Numbered from the stretch's first letter, positions 16,229 through 25,210 are shown. The stretch: 33,783 nucleotides of DNA from Clostridia bacterium (GCA_016929655.1 JAFGIJ010000173.1:1-33783), one strand, 5' to 3'. Notes: generated from the sequence alone by a model not told the origin. Numbers and translations are program-made.

Positions 16229-17812
16229 TTAATACGAGTTACCTGTTTCCCTGCCAATCCGTTTGTTCAATTCATCCAATATATCCTGCATTCCCAGATG
16301 TTTCATACCCCGTATATATGCTGCTGTACCATCTTTTACTGATGTAGCCCCAGTAATAATTTGATTGAAGATAGTATCAAACAAAGCAGCTGAACTGCTG
16401 TTGAGCAATTCCCCCTCCTTTACTTTGAACATTTCAGGATATGCAAGATCCATGGAGAGGTCATACATGTATCCAAGCTGCTTTGACTCCATGATATATT
16501 TGTCCTTTGTCTCTATGGAGTCCATAAGCCTACCTATAATAGTTCCATCTGAAAGTTCCGTGTTGTCCGTAAGGTTCATGGTCTCATATTTGAAAAATGG
16601 ACTGTTCATAAGAATTGAATCACTGCGGGGCGAGAAGAATCCATAGCTGTTGATGATTACTTCATTTCCGTTTAGCTCATATAAATTCCCGGGAGCCCCT
16701 CTGCTGGCAAATAGAAAACCTTCCAGATCACCTAGAAACAGATTTATGAAAGTATGCAGTGTTGCTGTAGGATTTGAGGTATCTGCTCCAAGGACATACA
16801 TACCGGCAGAAAAATCATAGGAAAGGGGTGTTAAATTTTCGTTCCTTACTCCGGTTATGCCATTTAGAATCGTAATTCTATCATCGACGAATGCCTGGTT
16901 TGAGACTATGTCATAAATATTTGATGTTGAAGGGTTTCCATCAATATCGTTGTTGAAATTAAATCTCCAGCCTTCTTTTCTTAGAATTCCATCCTGCTTC
17001 AGCCTGGTAATATATTCTAATGCACCCTCCATTTCTTCAAGAAGCATGCTGTCCTCATATGAGTCATAATACGGGTTATATACTATGCTTGTTCTTTGGT
17101 AACCATCACTCCCAATACTTATGGGAGCTCCTGATGCACTGAATATGTCTCTGAAATTCATAGCATTATAATAAGTCATACCATTGGTATCATTTATATT
17201 GTTGCCGTCAGGGTCACCCTGTGACAAGGCAAGGGATACAGTATAAAGTGAATCTAGATTTGTCGGAGCATCCAATCCAAGGGCCTCAAGGTAATCTGCC
17301 CTTATCATTCTTCCATAGACAACAGGCTCAAAGCTTCTTGGCAAGGCCCATACATGTCCGTCTTCAAGTCTGAATATGTTCCTAAGGGATGACGGCATCT
17401 GGTTCCAGAGCTCATTGCCTTCAAGCAATTCATCAATGGCAAGTATCTGATTGGAATTCCGAAGTTCAACAAGCCTTTCAATATTGGAAAGCGGAAACTG
17501 ATAAAAACCGTTTGCTCCGGTAGCATTAAGAAGTTCAACTATTTTATTCCCTGACAAATCAATTACCTGATGAGGTGTTATTTTCAATTCTTTGTCAAAG
17601 ATTTCATTGAATTTATCTACCGAATCATTAATATACTCCATATTTATGGAGCGGAAATAAACAATATGAATATCAAATGCCTTTGCTTCACCGGCAAATT
17701 CAATTCCTTCAAGGACGGGCTTTTCAAATGTGGTATCCATCTTGCCGCCGCAGCCTGTAATTCCCACTACCAGAATCACAGTTATTAGTATAAGGATTAT
17801 TCTTTTAAGCAT
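16229..17812 (-). CDS. Extracellular solute-binding lipoprotein (ABC-type, sugar-like)
   Basis: This 527-residue exported lipoprotein has a basic start, a hydrophobic segment (5-18) and a lipobox ending ITGC with Cys21. The mature part looks like a large family-1 solute-binding protein and carries an EF-hand-like calcium loop, DPDGNNINDTNG (200-211). Such proteins capture sugars or oligosaccharides outside the membrane. No permease or ATPase gene is adjacent. The gene is followed at once by nagA, so an amino-sugar ligand is a fair inference. It has a CGGAGG ribosome site and a divergent promoter region. Confidence 0.85.
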   Translation of the reverse strand: MLKRIILILITVILVVGITGCGGKMDTTFEKPVLEGIEFAGEAKAFDIHIVYFRSINMEYINDSVDKFNEIFDKELKITPHQVIDLSGNKIVELLNATGANGFYQFPLSNIERLVELRNSNQILAIDELLEGNELWNQMPSSLRNIFRLEDGHVWALPRSFEPVVYGRMIRADYLEALGLDAPTNLDSLYTVSLALSQGDPDGNNINDTNGMTYYNAMNFRDIFSASGAPISIGSDGYQRTSIVYNPYYDSYEDSMLLEEMEGALEYITRLKQDGILRKEGWRFNFNNDIDGNPSTSNIYDIVSNQAFVDDRITILNGITGVRNENLTPLSYDFSAGMYVLGADTSNPTATLHTFINLFLGDLEGFLFASRGAPGNLYELNGNEVIINSYGFFSPRSDSILMNSPFFKYETMNLTDNTELSDGTIIGRLMDSIETKDKYIMESKQLGYMYDLSMDLAYPEMFKVKEGELLNSSSAALFDTIFNQIITGATSVKDGTAAYIRGMKHLGMQDILDELNKRIGRETGNSY

Positions 17813-17832
17813 TAAAAACCTCCGCGATAATG

Positions 17833-17862
17833 ATTATATAGTAAAAGGAATATTTTTTGTAA
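17833..17862 (-). promoter_or_regulatory. Promoter of the binding-lipoprotein-nagA operon
   Basis: On the minus strand TTACAA (17857-17862) and TATAAT (17833-17838) are separated by 18 bases, 21 bases before the start codon. Confidence 0.55.
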
Positions 17863-17869
17863 GTTTTTG

Positions 17870-17898
17870 GTATCAAAAGTATCTCAATATAATATAAT
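17870..17898 (+). promoter_or_regulatory. -10 region of the plus-strand sugar genes with a GTATC direct repeat
   Basis: Two overlapping TATAAT boxes (17888-17893 and 17893-17898) precede the isomerase-like gene. A direct repeat GTATC-AAAA-GTATC (17870-17883) lies just upstream, between the two divergent promoters, and could bind a regulator. The -35 is weak. Confidence 0.4.
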
Positions 17899-17928
17899 GG
17901 GGGCTGTAATACAGGCAGGAGGTCAATC

Positions 17929-18702
17929 ATGAGGAATTTTAAAATTTCAGCACAGCTCTATACATTGAGGAAGTATACACAGACACCCGAGGGGTTGCTT
18001 GATACCCTGAAGAAAATAAAGGAAATTGGCTATAAGAGTTTTCAGTTATCAGGTGCAGGACCCATGGATCCTGCATATATCAGAAAGTGTCTTGATGAAA
18101 CCGGACTTGTTATGTCTGCAACCCACACTTCTCCACAGCGTCTCAAGGAAGACCTCGATAGTGTCATCAGGGAACATAAGCTCTGGAACTGTGAATTTGT
18201 TGGTGTTGGAATGATGCCTGAGGAATATCGCGATGACTATGCAGGAATAGTTCGTTTTTCACATGAATACGATGAAATCGGCAGGAAATTAAAGGCAAAT
18301 GGACTTACACTCATATATCATAACCATGATTTTGAATTCCAGAAGTTCGATGACAAGTTGATCATGGATATCCTGATGGATGAAACCAATCCCAGGAGCT
18401 TTGAATTTGAAATTGATACTTACTGGGTGCAATCAGGCGGAGGTAATCCTGAAGACTGGATTTACAAGATGGATGGCCGAATGAGATATATTCATTTCAA
18501 GGACATGGCCATGGATGGTAGAAAGCAGATTTTTGCTCCTGTTGGAGAAGGCAATCTCAATTGGGAAAAAATTATTACAGCATGCGAAGAGACCAAGGTT
18601 GAATGGTGTGCAATAGAGCAGGATACATGCATGGGCAATGAATTTGATGCCCTGAGACAGAGTTATGAGAATCTCACGATAACATATGGTATGGAGGATT
18701 GA
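17929..18702 (+). CDS. Sugar phosphate isomerase/epimerase-like TIM-barrel protein
   Basis: This 257-residue protein belongs to the xylose-isomerase-like TIM-barrel family (AP endonuclease 2 fold). It opens with KISAQLYTLRKY, has the metal-site stretch HNHDFEF (131-137), an EIDTYWV acidic strand near 163-169, HFKDM and a late AIEQD segment. Relatives isomerise or epimerise sugars, inositols or sugar phosphates in the cytoplasm. The substrate here is unknown. GGAGG lies just before the ATG. It is followed one base later by an oxidoreductase gene, a frequent pairing in catabolism of oxidised sugars or cyclitols. Confidence 0.9.
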   Translation: MRNFKISAQLYTLRKYTQTPEGLLDTLKKIKEIGYKSFQLSGAGPMDPAYIRKCLDETGLVMSATHTSPQRLKEDLDSVIREHKLWNCEFVGVGMMPEEYRDDYAGIVRFSHEYDEIGRKLKANGLTLIYHNHDFEFQKFDDKLIMDILMDETNPRSFEFEIDTYWVQSGGGNPEDWIYKMDGRMRYIHFKDMAMDGRKQIFAPVGEGNLNWEKIITACEETKVEWCAIEQDTCMGNEFDALRQSYENLTITYGMED

Positions 18703-18703
18703 A

Positions 18704-19861
18704 GTGGATAGAGTAAGGCTTGGCATCATTGGCTATGGAAGTATGGGTTCTTCTCATGCGGATTATATAGTAAAAGGCGAAGTTCCAGGATGTGAACTTA
18801 CAGCGGTTTTTGACAAAGACACTGGAAAAGTCAAAAAAGCACATGAAAATCTTCCAGAGTATGTAAGTGTTTTCAATGACCTTGATTCACTTTTGACATC
18901 CGGAATCATTGATGCTGTATTAATAGCAACTCCCCATTACTTCCATCCCGAAATAGCTATTCAGGCTTTTGAAAAAGGTTTTCATGTTTTATGCGAAAAG
19001 CCTGCAGGTGTATACACTAATCAAGTTGAGGAAATGAATACCGCTGCGGTTAAAAGCGGCAAAGTCTTCTCAATGATGTTCAATCAAAGAACCAATCCTA
19101 TATATCAGAAAACCAAGGAAATGGTTTCCTCCGGCGAGCTCGGAGAATTGAAGCGATGTGTCTGGATAATAACTGACTGGTACAGACCCCAGAGCTATTT
19201 CAATGCCGGAACGTGGCGGGCAACATGGAAGGGCGAGGGAGGCGGAGTTCTTCTTAACCAGGATCCCCATCAACTTGACCTGTGGCAGTGGATCTGCGGT
19301 ATGCCCGTTTCTATAAGTGCACGATGCTATTTTGGAAAATTCCATGATATTGAAGTTGAGGATGACGTAACTGCTTTTGTAGAATATGAAAATGGAGCAA
19401 CGGGAGTCTTCATCACCAGCACCGGAGAAGCACCGGGGACCAACAGATTCGAAATAAGCGGAGATATGGGTAAAATCGTCATAGAAGGCGGCAAGCTAAC
19501 ATTTTATAGGCTTGAAATGTCTGAACGAAAGTTCAACAAGGAATTCAAAGGTGGTTTTGGTCAACCGGAGTTCACGGTTGAAGAAATAAATGTTGAGGGT
19601 GAAAACCCATCTCACAAGGGTATTACCAGAAATTTTGTCAATGCCATACTCCATGGCGAGAAGCTAATAGCACCCGGAAGTGAAGGAATTAAAAGTCTGA
19701 CACTTTCCAATGCCATGCTTCTTTCTTCATGGCTTGACCAAAAACTCAGTATACCGATTGACGGGAATTTATATAAAGAAATGCTTGACCTTAAAATCAA
19801 GGAATCTACTCATGAAAAAGAAATATCCGATGTAATTCTTGATACGAAAGGGACATACTAA
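18704..19861 (+). CDS. Gfo/Idh/MocA family NAD(P)-dependent oxidoreductase
   Basis: From a GTG start at 18704 this is 385 residues. GGAGG lies seven bases before the GTG, and the preceding gene's TGA ends one base before it. An ATG six codons earlier lies inside the preceding gene. The N-terminal Rossmann fold shows GIIGYGSMG (about residues 7-15), then the family motif EKPAG near residue 100 and the C-terminal domain motif QDPHQLDLWQW. The family oxidises or reduces sugars and cyclitols. With the isomerase-like neighbour it probably forms a small sugar-conversion module, whose substrate cannot be read from the sequence. Confidence 0.93.
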   Translation: MDRVRLGIIGYGSMGSSHADYIVKGEVPGCELTAVFDKDTGKVKKAHENLPEYVSVFNDLDSLLTSGIIDAVLIATPHYFHPEIAIQAFEKGFHVLCEKPAGVYTNQVEEMNTAAVKSGKVFSMMFNQRTNPIYQKTKEMVSSGELGELKRCVWIITDWYRPQSYFNAGTWRATWKGEGGGVLLNQDPHQLDLWQWICGMPVSISARCYFGKFHDIEVEDDVTAFVEYENGATGVFITSTGEAPGTNRFEISGDMGKIVIEGGKLTFYRLEMSERKFNKEFKGGFGQPEFTVEEINVEGENPSHKGITRNFVNAILHGEKLIAPGSEGIKSLTLSNAMLLSSWLDQKLSIPIDGNLYKEMLDLKIKESTHEKEISDVILDTKGTY

Positions 19862-19962
19862 ATAAGTCAATTCGAAAGTATTATTTTTTAGTATATTCAC
19901 CAATACTGTAATGTATGATATCTTATTGTCAGCATTCTCAATAACATCATCAGGAGTACATC

Positions 19963-20298
19963 ATGACAGTTAATTGGACTCTTATTGGAAAGCGTATCAA
20001 AGATCGGCGGATAAAATTGAAACTGACCCAGGAGCAGTTGGCAGAAAAGGTCAAAACATCAAATATTTATATCTGCAGAATTGAATTAGGGGCTGCAAGT
20101 CCCACACTCACGATTCTTTTGCAAATCTGCAAGGCTCTTGGTTGTTCAATTTCCTATCTTATTGAAGGCACTGAGGTTATACAATACGATCCGAATGCCA
20201 GGGAAATCTACAAGCTGCTTGACGGGTGTTCCCCATACAAAATACAGGTTGTAAGCAAGGTTATTAAATCCATACTTGATGCCGATGTAGTAACATGA
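19963..20298 (+). CDS. XRE-family helix-turn-helix regulator
   Basis: This 111-residue protein has a clear Cro/CI-type DNA-binding domain over about residues 8-65 (LTQEQLAEKVKTSNIYICRIELG, with recognition helix near 35-45), followed by a short helical tail that may dimerise. The start follows AGGAG by seven bases. It lies 101 bases after the oxidoreductase gene with no strong terminator between, so read-through is possible. Its target is unknown. The divergent sugar promoters 2 kb upstream are one candidate, by proximity only. Confidence 0.9.
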   Translation: MTVNWTLIGKRIKDRRIKLKLTQEQLAEKVKTSNIYICRIELGAASPTLTILLQICKALGCSISYLIEGTEVIQYDPNAREIYKLLDGCSPYKIQVVSKVIKSILDADVVT

Positions 20299-20461
20299 CC
20301 AATGCTTTCGAGCATAATAATCATTAGTGCAATAGGATTTCTTCATTACAGGGAATTCCTATAGGTTCGTCGGTTATGGTTATTTGCTTTTCATCAAATC
20401 ATTCCATATTCAAAACACTGGTATTCTTGATTCATTAATAGAATCTCATCTTAGTGATAAA
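20299..20461. other. Convergent gap between XRE gene and hflX
   Basis: These 163 bases separate convergent genes. I see only weak dyads, such as GATTC/GAATC around 20430, no T-run terminator and no convincing ORF. Confidence 0.5.
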
Positions 20462-22198
20462 CTATTGTAAATTTAATTCCTTGCTGATGTTCTGTATGTT
20501 TTTCTCAGTCAATTTAAGCTTGAACCTTATCGTATCACCAAGGTACTCTTTTTCAAGAACTTCTGTATTTGAGTGTATATATGATATCAGACGGCCCATT
20601 TCATAACCTACATTGAATTCCTTTATATACCTGTTACCCTCTGCCTCTTCCTCTATTTTACTTACAAGTTCAGTTATCCCCTGCCCGGTAAGTGCCGATA
20701 TGTAGAATCTTCTATTGAAGTTTTTAACCCCAGTGTACAACTCCGGCATTAGATCTATTTTATTAACCACCTCAATTACCGGGATTCCCCCGGCTCCGAG
20801 CTCTTTCAGTATTTCATCAACTATATTTTTTTCTGCATCCATCTTCGGACTTGATCCATCCATCACATGGATAATCAAATCAGCCTGTGCTACCACATCA
20901 AGTGTCGACTTGAATGCCTCCACAAGTTCATGAGGTAATTTGCTGACAAATCCTACGGTATCAGTTAGAATTATAGCTTCACCCGACGGAAGTTCAAAGC
21001 GCCTGGCAGACGGGTCCAGTGTCGCAAACAGCATATCCTCAGCAAAAACCGAGCTGTCTGTAAGTTTGTTGATCAGCGTTGATTTTCCTGCATTGGTATA
21101 TCCTGCAAGTGCAGCAGTAAACATATTCTGCTTTTTTCGGTTGTTTGTCAGAACTTCTCTTCTTGCGTCATTTTGTTTCAATTCTCTTTTTAGAATATTA
21201 ATTTTTCTAAGTATATGTCTTCTGTCGGTCTCAAGCTTTGATTCTCCGGGGCCCCTTGTTCCTATTCCTCCTCCGAGTCTTGAGAGCTCTGTTCCCCGTC
21301 CTGTGAGTCTGGGCAGCATGTACGTAAGCTGTGCAAGTTCAACCTGAAGCTTACCTTCCCTGGAATGGGCACGCTGGGCAAAAATATCCAAAATAAGAGA
21401 GCTCCTGTCCAGCACCTTGACATTCAGCATCTGCTCAATGTTCCGAATCTGAGCCGGAGACAACGAATCATCAAATACGATTGTATCGGCATCATATTCC
21501 CTGCAGATGTGGTTAAGTTCCTGTATTTTGCCTCTTCCCATATAACTCGCCGGGTCAAATGAATCCCTTTGCTGTTCTTCTTTATGAACACAGATTCCTC
21601 CGGCAGAGTCAATAAGTTCCGCAAGTTCATCCAATAAGGCACTTTGCCCTGGTCTGCTTACTCCCGCCGCAATTACAATTTCTCTTTCGCGGTCTTCCTC
21701 AATTTCTTTATTGGACCCAAACCTAAGCATTTCCTGAATCATATCATCTGTTTCAAACACATTATAATATGGTCCCGAAATGACGGGCTGCCCTTCGATA
21801 TTTACATAAGCACAGGAAATGCCGTTGGGTTTTCCTTCGTATGTACCTACGGCTGCCATTACCGCCATGTCGGTATTCTTCAGAGTATCCAGGTCAATTG
21901 CCGATAATGTGCTGTCAGGTCCAGGATGAGTATGTATGCACCTTGTCTGTCTGTCAATATCAAGTCTTCTCAAGGTAACTGTCTTGAAATCCCCTACGGA
22001 TATTTCTTCTGTTTTTCCCCTGGGTGATATAAAGACAGAGATTTCTCTGTTTACATGTCCTGTTATATCGCAAATTTCGTCAATGATATGCTGGTCACAG
22101 AGAACAGCCGGATCGCTCTTGATTTCAAAGAGATTCTCCAGTCGCTCAAGTATGCTCCTTTTCAGACCATTCGTATTTCCTGTAATTTCATTTGCCAT
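20462..22198 (-). CDS. hflX: GTPase HflX with N-terminal JAMM-like extension
   Basis: This 578-residue ribosome-associated GTPase splits stalled 70S ribosomes under stress in characterised bacteria. The GTPase core has G1 GYTNAGKST (365-373), G3 DTVGF (412-416) and NKID, preceded by the HflX domain with GGGIGTRGPGESKLE. About 170 residues precede the usual HflX start. This extension contains HTHPGPDSTLSAID (89-102), an exact HxHx7SxxD metal pattern of JAMM/RadC-like proteins, with Glu64-Glu65 upstream as a possible catalytic acid. The ATG at 22198 follows GGAGA and lies four bases after tldE. A TTG six codons upstream is less likely. Confidence 0.95.
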   Translation of the reverse strand: MANEITGNTNGLKRSILERLENLFEIKSDPAVLCDQHIIDEICDITGHVNREISVFISPRGKTEEISVGDFKTVTLRRLDIDRQTRCIHTHPGPDSTLSAIDLDTLKNTDMAVMAAVGTYEGKPNGISCAYVNIEGQPVISGPYYNVFETDDMIQEMLRFGSNKEIEEDREREIVIAAGVSRPGQSALLDELAELIDSAGGICVHKEEQQRDSFDPASYMGRGKIQELNHICREYDADTIVFDDSLSPAQIRNIEQMLNVKVLDRSSLILDIFAQRAHSREGKLQVELAQLTYMLPRLTGRGTELSRLGGGIGTRGPGESKLETDRRHILRKINILKRELKQNDARREVLTNNRKKQNMFTAALAGYTNAGKSTLINKLTDSSVFAEDMLFATLDPSARRFELPSGEAIILTDTVGFVSKLPHELVEAFKSTLDVVAQADLIIHVMDGSSPKMDAEKNIVDEILKELGAGGIPVIEVVNKIDLMPELYTGVKNFNRRFYISALTGQGITELVSKIEEEAEGNRYIKEFNVGYEMGRLISYIHSNTEVLEKEYLGDTIRFKLKLTEKNIQNISKELNLQ

Positions 22199-22202
22199 TA
22201 AT

Positions 22203-23549
22203 TTATTCTCCGGCAACGGAGAGCTTCTTGATTCTGACAGGAGGTGAACCTATGCCTCCTCCCATTCCGAACCTCAGCTCCGATGCAAATTCTTCTATAT
22301 TCATCAGCATTTCATAAAAGTTACCCGATACAGTAATCTGGTTGACTGAGCGGGCCACTTTGCCATTTTCGATCAGGTATCCTTTTGCTCCAAGAGAAAA
22401 GTCCCCTGAAATCGGATTGAATCCTGAATGCAGACCGTCAAGGTCAACCAGGTAAAGCCCTTTGCTGATTTTTTCCATTATTCCTTCCAGATTTTTATCA
22501 CCCGGTTTAAAATACATATTTGTCGGTGATATGCCGATTGTTGATTTATAAGAATCCCTTGAGGCATTCCCTGTGGATTCAACACCATCCTTTGATGCAC
22601 TCTTCAGGTTATGCAGGAATGTTTTCAACACTCCACCTTCAATTATATTCTTGTACTTGGTTGCAACACCTTCACCATCAAATGATGATGTCGAAGTTCC
22701 GCCCTTGTAAAATGGGTCATCCACCAAAGTTACGCATTCTGCAGCTACTTTTTCTCCAAGTTTACCTTTCAGTAGTGACAGATTTTTATGAACAGCCCTT
22801 GCTGAAAAAATTGAAGATACTGCACCCAGCAATCCTGCAGATGCCATTCCATCAAGTACTATTTCATATTCTCCACTTTCAACCGGTTTTGCATCAAGGA
22901 GGTCAATTGCATTTTTTACAGCCTTTTTTGCAAGTTTACCAGTATCAAACTTTGAAAAATCATTGTCGATGATGAAATCAAAACCGGAACTATAGACACC
23001 GTTTTCTTCAGCAAGCACCATCAGAATTGCATAGGCAAAGTTACCTTCGTCAGCCAAAGCGAGTCCTTTGGTATTGAAAAGCTCTGATGAGTAAGCGCCT
23101 GTTCCCAGCATACAGTATTGGCTTGCCTTTATTCTGCTGTCCATTTCAAGTGCTTTTTTTTCCATTTCAATGGCAAAGTCAATCTTCTGTTTTTCTGTAA
23201 CCCCATCAAGTTCAGTATTTAGATTATTTACCGGAGTATATTTCAAAGATCCTTCAAATATATAATCCTGATCCTTTGTATCATTTATTTCGGCATTTTC
23301 AATAGCACCTTTTACCAGATAGGGTATAGAGTCATCTGAAATCTTTTCTGTGTAAGAGTATCCGATTTTACCATTGTAGAATCCTCTGAACCCCAGCCCT
23401 GAATTATCAGCTAGTTTATACCCATCAATTTCTGACCTGGTTATCTTTACTTCAAATTCCCTGCTTCCTGAAACATAGACTTCCATGTCCTGCATCCCGG
23501 CTTCATTTCCTGCTTTGAATATTCTTTCTGCCAATTCTTTGTATTTCAT
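22203..23549 (-). CDS. tldE: TldE/PmbA subunit of the TldD-TldE metalloprotease
   Basis: This 448-residue protein is the PmbA/TldE partner, which lacks the zinc motif of TldD. It shows family segments such as LADNSGLGFRGFYNGKIGYSY near the start and LEGIMEKISKGLYLVDLDGLHSG and GDFSLGAKGYLIENGK near the end. In characterised systems the TldD-TldE heterodimer degrades unfolded peptides and trims RiPP precursors. It starts one base after the tldD stop, with AGGAGG inside tldD, and is followed by hflX after four bases. No RiPP precursor gene is visible nearby. Confidence 0.95.
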   Translation of the reverse strand: MKYKELAERIFKAGNEAGMQDMEVYVSGSREFEVKITRSEIDGYKLADNSGLGFRGFYNGKIGYSYTEKISDDSIPYLVKGAIENAEINDTKDQDYIFEGSLKYTPVNNLNTELDGVTEKQKIDFAIEMEKKALEMDSRIKASQYCMLGTGAYSSELFNTKGLALADEGNFAYAILMVLAEENGVYSSGFDFIIDNDFSKFDTGKLAKKAVKNAIDLLDAKPVESGEYEIVLDGMASAGLLGAVSSIFSARAVHKNLSLLKGKLGEKVAAECVTLVDDPFYKGGTSTSSFDGEGVATKYKNIIEGGVLKTFLHNLKSASKDGVESTGNASRDSYKSTIGISPTNMYFKPGDKNLEGIMEKISKGLYLVDLDGLHSGFNPISGDFSLGAKGYLIENGKVARSVNQITVSGNFYEMLMNIEEFASELRFGMGGGIGSPPVRIKKLSVAGE

Positions 23550-23550
23550 G

Positions 23551-24930
23551 TTATCTGCCTCCTACTGTGATGGAACTCACCCTTACTGCAGGCTGGCCTA
23601 CATTTGCAGGTACACTACCGCTTGAAGAGCCGCACATTCCCTGGTCCATATCAAGATTATCCGCAACCATATCTATCTTTTGAAGAACATCAGGTCCTTT
23701 TCCAATCAATGTTCCGCCCCTGACCGGTTCTGCTATTTTACCATTCCTGATCATATAGCCCTCTCTGACTGAGAAATTGAACTCTCCTGTCCCTGGATTT
23801 ACACTTCCGCCCCCCATGACCTTTGCGTATAGTCCGAAGTCAACAGATGAAATGATTTCTTCTTTTTTACTGTGACCGTTGTCTATAAAAGTGTTTGACA
23901 TCCTTGAAGTGGGTGCGAATTTATAGCTTTCCCTTCTTGATGACCCGGTTGACTCCATGCCCATCTTTCTGCCATTGAATCTATCTACCAGATAACCTTT
24001 CAGGATACCCTTTTCTATAAGTACATTCCTTCTGGTATCAGATCCCTCGTCATCCATGTTTGTTGAACCCCACTCGTTGGGCATTGTTCCGTCATCAATT
24101 GCTGTAACCACTTCCGGTGCAACTTTTTCACCTATCTTGCCGGCAAACACAGATGTTCCCTTGGCAACACTTGTGGCTTCAAGTCCATGTCCGCAGGCTT
24201 CGTGGAATATGACTCCGCCGAATGCATTGTCGATTACAACGGGCATGACGCCGGCTTTGCAATATTCTGCATTTACCATTACCACTGCAGTAGCAGCGGC
24301 ACTCCTTGCAATTGCATTCAAATCCAATCCCTGGATAAATTCATACCCACCATGAGATCCCGGATTGGCAGAGCCGGTCTGCATCTGTCCATTCTTTTCT
24401 GCAACTGCATTTATCATGAGCCTTGTATATACTCTTGTATCTTCTCTGTAAAGTCCCTCAGTATTTGCAATTGCCACATTCTGAACTGTATCTGAATATC
24501 GGGATGAAACCTGTTTTATCAGTGAATCATAAGCTATTGCAGAATTATATGCCGTTTTAACTATATCAAGTTTATCCTTTTTACTTACAGAATCCGGCAT
24601 AATTTCAACAACATGTATTCTGTTTGTCTTCATGTTGTTCAAAACTTTAATTCCTTGATGGACAGAACCCCTTACAGCCTGGGCAGCTTTAAGAGCAGTT
24701 TCAACAAGACTATCCTGATCAAAACTGTTAGTGTAGGCATAGATGCAGTTCAATCCGCTGAAAATTCGTATACCAACTCCAAAGTCCCTTCCGGTTTGTG
24801 ATGATTCAAGCTGTCCATCAAGATAATTCAGGCTTGATTTACTTGAATCCTCTATAAATAATTCGGCAAAATCGCCTCCTGTTGATACCGCCGCCTCAAG
24901 CACCGAGGCTATTACATTCTTTGAAATCAT
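23551..24930 (-). CDS. tldD: TldD subunit of the TldD-TldE metalloprotease
   Basis: From ATG at 24930 this is a 459-residue protein with the zinc motif HEACGH (HExxxH) at 243-248, the catalytic signature of TldD. AAGGTGG lies five bases upstream of this ATG. A GTG three codons earlier falls inside that site and is rejected. Other family segments are DFGVGIRIFSG and GGGSVNPGTGEFNFSVREGYM. It cuts peptides in complex with TldE. It is first in tldD-tldE-hflX and has an extended -10 promoter. Confidence 0.96.
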   Translation of the reverse strand: MISKNVIASVLEAAVSTGGDFAELFIEDSSKSSLNYLDGQLESSQTGRDFGVGIRIFSGLNCIYAYTNSFDQDSLVETALKAAQAVRGSVHQGIKVLNNMKTNRIHVVEIMPDSVSKKDKLDIVKTAYNSAIAYDSLIKQVSSRYSDTVQNVAIANTEGLYREDTRVYTRLMINAVAEKNGQMQTGSANPGSHGGYEFIQGLDLNAIARSAAATAVVMVNAEYCKAGVMPVVIDNAFGGVIFHEACGHGLEATSVAKGTSVFAGKIGEKVAPEVVTAIDDGTMPNEWGSTNMDDEGSDTRRNVLIEKGILKGYLVDRFNGRKMGMESTGSSRRESYKFAPTSRMSNTFIDNGHSKKEEIISSVDFGLYAKVMGGGSVNPGTGEFNFSVREGYMIRNGKIAEPVRGGTLIGKGPDVLQKIDMVADNLDMDQGMCGSSSGSVPANVGQPAVRVSSITVGGR

Positions 24931-24962
24931 AATGACCACCTTAATCTGTTATTCCTTTTAGT

Positions 24963-24971
24963 ATTATATCA
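24963..24971 (-). promoter_or_regulatory. Extended -10 promoter of tldD-tldE-hflX
   Basis: TGATATAAT on the minus strand lies 33 bases before the tldD start. A -35 candidate TGCAAT with a 17-base spacer is weak. Confidence 0.6.
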
Positions 24972-25000
24972 CTTATACAAATTTCATTGCAGGCATATAA

Positions 25001-25029
25001 TGACTATAGTGGACAACTCCACAAAGTCA
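25001..25029. promoter_or_regulatory. Imperfect dyad upstream of the tldD promoter
   Basis: TGACT at 25001 pairs with AGTCA at 25025-25029, and inside it GTGGA pairs with TCCAC around a CAAC loop. It lies about 30 bases upstream of the -10 box and has no T-run, so an operator is as likely as a terminator. Confidence 0.35.
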
Positions 25030-25076
25030 GTAACATTGCATCCTTAATAATACGTTGATTTTTCGCAATTATTAAA

Positions 25077-25210
25077 AACCAATCATCCTTAACCAATCAT
25101 CCTTAACCAATCATCCTTAACCAATCATCCCAAGGATGATTGGTTGCTTATGGAATGATTGGTTGCTTATGGGATGATTGGTTGCTTTTGGGATGATTGG
25201 TTGCTTTTGG
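25077..25210. repeat. Inverted array of eight AACCAATCATCC units
   Basis: Four direct copies of AACCAATCATCC with a 14-bp period (25077-25130) meet, across a CAA spacer, four reverse-complement copies with an 18-19-bp period (GGGATGATTGGTTGCTTTT type, 25134-25210). Seven units keep the 12-mer exactly; the second right-hand unit has one G to A change. On the minus strand the transcript of the preceding ydbC gene could fold into a branched hairpin ending GGTTTTTAA. It lies between ydbC and the tldD promoter. Confidence 0.93.

Noticed and set aside
25077-25210. CRISPR array
   Set aside because: Units are 12 bp with tiny uniform spacers and change orientation half way; no unique spacers and no cas genes.
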